This document shows, piece after piece, positions 60,174-64,000 of a DNA stretch of 64,000 bases. The stretch comes from Firmicutes bacterium M10-2. GTDB lineage: Bacteria > Bacillota_I > Bacilli_A > Erysipelotrichales > Erysipelotrichaceae. A program made the translations under genes and the position numbers. The DNA lies in NCBI GenBank assembly GCA_000403415.2, contig KE159698.1, positions 62,001 through 126,000 on the forward strand, written 5' to 3'. The notes beneath the pieces were generated by a model. The model did not search any database and was not told the origin of the DNA. It saw only the letters and a program-made list of their open reading frames with translations. Every line of letters begins with the position of its first letter. Within the stretch, counting starts at the first letter, position 1.

Positions 60174-61548
60174 AACTGCCGATTGGATCAGTGATAATCT
60201 TGTCCTTTCATATGAAAAAGAAAATGTTCTTTCAGGTACAGGAGAGAACGGAACCAAAGTAGTGGTTTGTTTTCAAGACAAAACCTACGAAAGTATCATC
60301 AAAGATGAAAAATGGTCTGTTTCTCTTGGGCCGCTTCTTATTGGCGGTCCATACACTTTAACTATTGCAGACGATCGAGAAACAATTGTTTTTGAACAAA
60401 TTTATGTGGGGAAGGTGTATCTTTTAGCTGGCCAAAGCAATATTGAATTCAAACTGAAAGACGAACAAAGAAAGCAAGGAGTCGATGATCTTAAATATGT
60501 TCGTATTTATACCGTTCCTCAAGTGGAATATATAAAAGACGGAACAGAATATCCTTGTTTTGAAAAAAGCGTTTGGCAAAAAGCAAATAGGGAACAACTG
60601 ATGGATTTTTCAGCAATCGGATATTATATAGGAAAAATTCTCAATGCTCAAAAGATTCCTATCGGACTTGTTGCGTGCAACAAAGGCGGAACATCCGCTT
60701 CCTGTTGGGTCGATGAAAAAACATTACAAAGTGATCCGGTATTGAATAAAGTGTTTTATGAATCGTACTGGAACGATATTCAAGATCAGAATGATGCACA
60801 AGAAGATATTCAACGTGCAAAATATCAGGAAATTTTGCTTCAATATCAGCAAACAGTTGCTTTATATCAAAAAGAGCATCCAAATGCTTCTCTTTCGGAA
60901 GTAAAAAAAGTTTGCGGGCATACACCATGGCCGGGACCAAAAGGAAAGAAAGACTATGGACGACCTTGCGGACTGTATTCGACAATGTTTTCCAAAATCC
61001 GTACAATGAAATTTGATGGCGTTATTTGGTATCAAGGGGAAGAAGATACGAAAAATGCGCAAGCGTATGCACGCCTGTTAAAAAATTTGATCCGTTTATG
61101 GAGAAAAGATCTAAAAGACAATATTCCGTTTTATATTGTTCAGCTTCCGAAATACAATGATGACAAAAACAAGAACTGGCCGATTGTTCGTCAAGCGCAA
61201 AGATTTATATGTCAAAAAGAAAAGAACTGCAAACTTGTCGTGAGCATCGATACAGGAGAAGAATTCAACATTCATCCAACCGATAAATCGGTATTGGGAC
61301 AACGAATCGGGAAAATGATTTTAGGACAGGTTATGAACGTTTCTCCTATTGAGATCCAAAACCAAACAATCACTTTCGATCAGAAAGTTGTACTGGAAAA
61401 AAATAATTTTGGATGGATTCAAAAGGATGCGCATACAATTTGGGTTGGGAACGAAACAGAAGGTTATGCGGTAACGAATTTTCCGGAAGTTTTCCTTTAT
61501 GATGAAAACCACGATCCGATTTCTCCGTTTTATTTTGAATCATTATAA
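60160..61548 (+). CDS. Cytoplasmic SGNH acetylesterase (sialate O-acetylesterase/SASA family)
   Basis: This esterase of about 462 residues has no signal peptide, so it acts in the cytoplasm. It carries the family blocks LLAGQSNIEF (catalytic Ser, near residue 93), GLVACNKGGTSASCW, GVIWYQGEEDT and NIHPTDKSVLGQRIG (catalytic His). Members remove O-acetyl groups from sialic acid or from xylo- and other oligosaccharides (CE6-like). Being the last gene of the PTS operon, it probably deacetylates the phosphorylated import product. The start at 60160 follows AAAGG. The 60142 ATG is less well placed. Confidence 0.85.
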   Translation: MRPLKTADWISDNLVLSYEKENVLSGTGENGTKVVVCFQDKTYESIIKDEKWSVSLGPLLIGGPYTLTIADDRETIVFEQIYVGKVYLLAGQSNIEFKLKDEQRKQGVDDLKYVRIYTVPQVEYIKDGTEYPCFEKSVWQKANREQLMDFSAIGYYIGKILNAQKIPIGLVACNKGGTSASCWVDEKTLQSDPVLNKVFYESYWNDIQDQNDAQEDIQRAKYQEILLQYQQTVALYQKEHPNASLSEVKKVCGHTPWPGPKGKKDYGRPCGLYSTMFSKIRTMKFDGVIWYQGEEDTKNAQAYARLLKNLIRLWRKDLKDNIPFYIVQLPKYNDDKNKNWPIVRQAQRFICQKEKNCKLVVSIDTGEEFNIHPTDKSVLGQRIGKMILGQVMNVSPIEIQNQTITFDQKVVLEKNNFGWIQKDAHTIWVGNETEGYAVTNFPEVFLYDENHDPISPFYFESL

Positions 61549-61578
61549 AAAGGCATGTCGTATAAAACATGCCTTTTT
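61547..61578. terminator. Bidirectional terminator after the PTS operon
   Basis: AAAAAGGCATGT and ACATGCCTTTTT form a perfect 12-bp inverted repeat with an 8-base loop, between convergent genes. Confidence 0.88.
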
Positions 61579-61582
61579 GTCA

Positions 61583-62578
61583 TTAAATATACTTTTGATC
61601 GGCTGGGAATAAGACGTTTCCGCTGCGGCGCCCTTTTGTGGCTACTTCTACTGCGATGATCGATTTTTCCATCATTTCATCGGCTTTTTTGTAGTCTTTG
61701 TTGTCGATAATATTTTTGAATTCGATAAATTCATAGAACATCCGATGTTCTCCTTTTTGAAGATCGAATTCAGTGACGGTTCCGTCATTCATGACCAATT
61801 TGAATTTAGGTAACACATTCGCCGGCCCTTCTACGATTAAAGCACCTTTGTCGCCTTGAATTGTCGTAGTTACGGGAGCTTTACAGTCTTTAGCGCCAAC
61901 CGCAATTGCTTTGAAGGATCCGAAATCCATGGATAAGATACCGGAAGTATCGATTTCTTTTTCAATGTTTGCAGCGTAAGTGACATTTTTTGGTTTGCCG
62001 AATAAGGAGGTGATTAAATGGATATTATAAATGTTCAGATCCATTAACGCGCCTCCGGAAAAGTCTGGGGAAAAAGCCGGCAATACTTTTCCTTCTTTGA
62101 ATGCGTTATAGCGCGATGAATATTGTGAGTAGTTGGCAATAATGATTTTCGGTTGCCCGATTTCTTCAAGCAGCTCTTTCATCTTTAAAACGTTTGGTAA
62201 ATATTGGGTTGAAATGGCTTCCAGCAAGATGAGATTTTTTTCTTTTGCCAAATCGCGCAATTCAAGCAGTTCTTCAATAGTGGATGTAAATGGTTTTTCG
62301 CAAATGACATGCAATCCCTTATTCAATGCTTTTTTGACCATTTCATAGTGTAGATTGTTAGGGGTGGCAATGTACATGACTTCGGTATTCGGATCATTGA
62401 GCAGTTCTTCGTAATCGTTATAGGTAGCGGGAATGTGGTTCTCTTTCGCTAACGCTTTGACTTTATCAATCGAACGTGGTGTGGATGCGATTGCAGTCAG
62501 TTCGATTCCCTCAATCTTATGAATAAAATGAAAGAGGTCATGAACAATCATTCCTGCACCGGCAATAGCCATCTTCAT
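61583..62578 (-). CDS. Gfo/Idh/MocA family oxidoreductase 1
   Basis: This 331-residue NAD(P)-dependent sugar or cyclitol dehydrogenase has an N-terminal Rossmann fold (MKMAIAGAGMIVHDLFHFIH, ATPNNLHYEMVKKAL), the catalytic-lysine motif HVICEKPFTSTIEEL near residue 95, and a mixed alpha/beta C-terminal domain. The segment GGALMDLNIYNIHLITSLFG is the substrate-side block. It overlaps the second family member by four bases, so the pair is made together. Substrate is unknown. The adjoining PTS and RpiR genes suggest an inositol-, hexosamine- or glucoside-type substrate. Confidence 0.88.
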   Translation of the reverse strand: MKMAIAGAGMIVHDLFHFIHKIEGIELTAIASTPRSIDKVKALAKENHIPATYNDYEELLNDPNTEVMYIATPNNLHYEMVKKALNKGLHVICEKPFTSTIEELLELRDLAKEKNLILLEAISTQYLPNVLKMKELLEEIGQPKIIIANYSQYSSRYNAFKEGKVLPAFSPDFSGGALMDLNIYNIHLITSLFGKPKNVTYAANIEKEIDTSGILSMDFGSFKAIAVGAKDCKAPVTTTIQGDKGALIVEGPANVLPKFKLVMNDGTVTEFDLQKGEHRMFYEFIEFKNIIDNKDYKKADEMMEKSIIAVEVATKGRRSGNVLFPADQKYI

Positions 62579-63600
62579 GATTTTGCCTCCTTTGCGACTT
62601 TTGTTGCTTCTTCGATAACTTGAAGGACACGAACGACTTCTTCGTCTTTTACGACTTTTTCGGCTCCGTTAAAAATGACATCGTAAAGATTATCATAAAT
62701 TTTTCCATAATCTTGGACTTCGGTCGGAATTTTTTTCGTAATATCGTTTCCGTTTTCGTCGATATAAGAAAGAGTTCCCCATTTGTCTTCTTCAAGTGGT
62801 TCAAAGCTGATTTCTACAGGTCCCGGTTTATTGGCAAGGTTGCTTTGATGTCCTAAAGCAGGCATTAGGAAGCTTCCTTTCTTGCCGTGGACGATAAATC
62901 GAGGATAATCGAGTTTTACATAAAAACTTGTTTTTACGATGGCTTTCATTGCACCGTAATAAAAATCGATATCATAGTAATCATCCGATTCTCCCGGATT
63001 ATCGATCGAGCGACAATCGTACATCACTTTATCCGGCATGCCGAATTGTCCGATAATTTGATCGATCGGGTGAACGGCTAGACCGTAAAGCATTCCGAAT
63101 CCTTTTCTGTCGGCAACCGATGGCCGGTAATAATCATAGTGTGACTCGACTTCGACAAGATCTCCAAGGACACCTGATTCAATCACTTTACGTACTGTAG
63201 CCATATCAGCATCGAAACGACGATTTTGATTTGGCATAGCTACTAAGCCTTTTTCTTTCGCAAGGTTGAACATTTCCTGCGCTTCTTTTGCTGTCATAGC
63301 GAAAGGTTTTTCACAAAGTACGTTTTTTCCATGCTCTAAAGCCATTTTCGTGTAGTAAGTGTGGAATGCGTCCGGTGTATTGACAACGATCAAATTTACT
63401 TCCGGGTCATTCATCACCTGATCGATATCCGAAGTAAATTCGATGTCAGGATACCAAGTTTCTCGTTCTTCATCTCCGATACGGTCTTCTGTGCGGCGGT
63501 AGATATATTTCACATTTACTTTGTCTTTTCTTCTTTCTACGTAAGGTAAATGATAACGGCAGACACTATTTCCAAATCCAATATAAGCAACATTTAACAT
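62575..63600 (-). CDS. Gfo/Idh/MocA family oxidoreductase 2
   Basis: This 341-residue paralogue is read first in the leftward pair. It has the nucleotide-binding start MLNVAYIGFGNSVCRYHLPY, then NTPDAFHTYYTKMALEHGKN and the VLCEKPFAMTAKEAQEM motif near residue 95. Near residue 175 is YGLAVHPIDQIIGQFG, with the His and Asp typical of the catalytic site. It resembles YhhX-like members of the family. AAAAGGAGAAAAGATC precedes the ATG. The pair is divergent from a second RpiR-type regulator, its most likely controller. Confidence 0.88.
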   Translation of the reverse strand: MLNVAYIGFGNSVCRYHLPYVERRKDKVNVKYIYRRTEDRIGDEERETWYPDIEFTSDIDQVMNDPEVNLIVVNTPDAFHTYYTKMALEHGKNVLCEKPFAMTAKEAQEMFNLAKEKGLVAMPNQNRRFDADMATVRKVIESGVLGDLVEVESHYDYYRPSVADRKGFGMLYGLAVHPIDQIIGQFGMPDKVMYDCRSIDNPGESDDYYDIDFYYGAMKAIVKTSFYVKLDYPRFIVHGKKGSFLMPALGHQSNLANKPGPVEISFEPLEEDKWGTLSYIDENGNDITKKIPTEVQDYGKIYDNLYDVIFNGAEKVVKDEEVVRVLQVIEEATKVAKEAKS

Positions 63601-63781
63601 ATGATCTTTTCTCCTTTTCCTAAATGATTTCTTTTCTGTTTTCAGTATAAGAAAAAAACCAAAAAATATCGATTCATAGAAATGGTGTTAATTATTCCTT
63701 TTTGGTGTACCAACAAGTGATTTACAAAAAGAAAAAACGGAAATTTCACCGGTTTGTTGCTTTTCTTTTTCTGGTCTGCGC

Positions 63782-63787
63782 TATAAT
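63782..63787 (+). promoter_or_regulatory. -10 box of the second RpiR gene in a divergent spacer
   Basis: TATAAT lies 45 bases before the start at 63833, with TTGCTT 19 bases upstream as a loose -35. On the other strand TATACT near 63645 could serve the oxidoreductase pair. No clear operator was recognised in this 230-base spacer. Confidence 0.5.
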
Positions 63788-63832
63788 GATGAATGGGTAT
63801 AGAAAATAAAATAAGGGGGAGCTTCAATAAAT

Positions 63833-64000
63833 ATGTTTTTAATTCAAAAGGTGGAAGAATTAATCGTGACTTATAACGATGGACGTAAAAGTATAGGGGA
63901 ATTTATTTTGACCAATTTTAGTACGATCCAAAACTATTCGATTGACGAAATCGCAAAAAAAACGAGAACATCCAAAGCTTCAATCGTACGTTTTGCCAAA
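63833..64000 (+). CDS. RpiR/MurR family regulator (partial, N-terminus)
   Basis: Fifty-six codons are visible before the right edge. The sequence MFLIQKVEELIVTYNDGRKS is followed by IGEFILTNFSTIQNYSIDEI and AKKTRTSKASIVRFAK, the RpiR-type helix-turn-helix with its characteristic recognition helix. The SIS domain lies beyond the window. AAGGGGGAG precedes the ATG by about 11 bases. It diverges from the two Gfo/Idh/MocA genes and probably regulates them. Confidence 0.82.
   Translation, partial: MFLIQKVEELIVTYNDGRKSIGEFILTNFSTIQNYSIDEIAKKTRTSKASIVRFAK

Overview
The window is the replication-origin region of a low-GC Gram-positive chromosome (Bacillota). Gene order around the origin, a 44-codon rpmH, a serS T-box leader, PerR/rubrerythrin, CcpA-type cre sites and lactose-family PTS genes fit an Erysipelotrichia-like gut or oral Firmicute. 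That class assignment is inference; the phylum is secure. No rRNA or tRNA genes, CRISPR arrays, complete IS elements or prophage were seen.

Layout. Genes from 1 to 11294 run leftward, away from oriC: tagH (cut by the edge)-tagG, rpoE, argS-ywiB, an HD hydrolase, rqcP, mfd, pth, khpB, yidC, rnpA, rpmH. The origin appears bipartite, with DnaA-box clusters on both sides of dnaA (about 11400-11715 and 13119-13273). Rightward follow dnaN, yaaA, recF, gyrB, gyrA, a T-box-controlled serS, the SRP RNA gene, tadA, dnaX (carrying a perfect parS inside the gene) and recR. Next come a small HTH/coiled-coil gene resembling single-protein plasmid partition factors, a CYTH protein, nadK, and rodA on the opposite strand. 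Then comes a repair/tRNA-modification run (mutS, mutL, miaA, tcdA, a lipid kinase, a CorC-type protein). After it lie a cell-wall amidase, perR-rbr, yggS and a SRAP gene, followed by tmk-holB-ricT-rsmI.

From 44.4 to 53.2 kb lies a purine operon, purE-purL-purF-purM-purN::purH, behind a leader with a 15-codon ORF and an intrinsic terminator. Two of its proteins are unusual. PurF has Ala where the N-terminal Cys nucleophile of the glutaminase should be, and purN and purH are fused in one frame while an internal Shine-Dalgarno and ATG remain. From 53.3 kb to the end is a carbohydrate-use region: an RpiR regulator, a cre-linked lipoprotein carboxylesterase, a LicR-type PRD regulator divergent from a three-subunit lactose/cellobiose-type PTS plus an SGNH acetylesterase, two Gfo/Idh/MocA oxidoreductases, and the start of a second RpiR regulator.

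The observations most worth following are the nucleophile-less PurF, the purN-purH fusion, the uncharacterised purE leader, a 189-bp non-autonomous element sitting between perfect 30-bp duplications of the nadK terminator, and the parS/partition-like gene neighbourhood close to oriC. All functions are read from sequence and remembered family motifs; no database search was possible.
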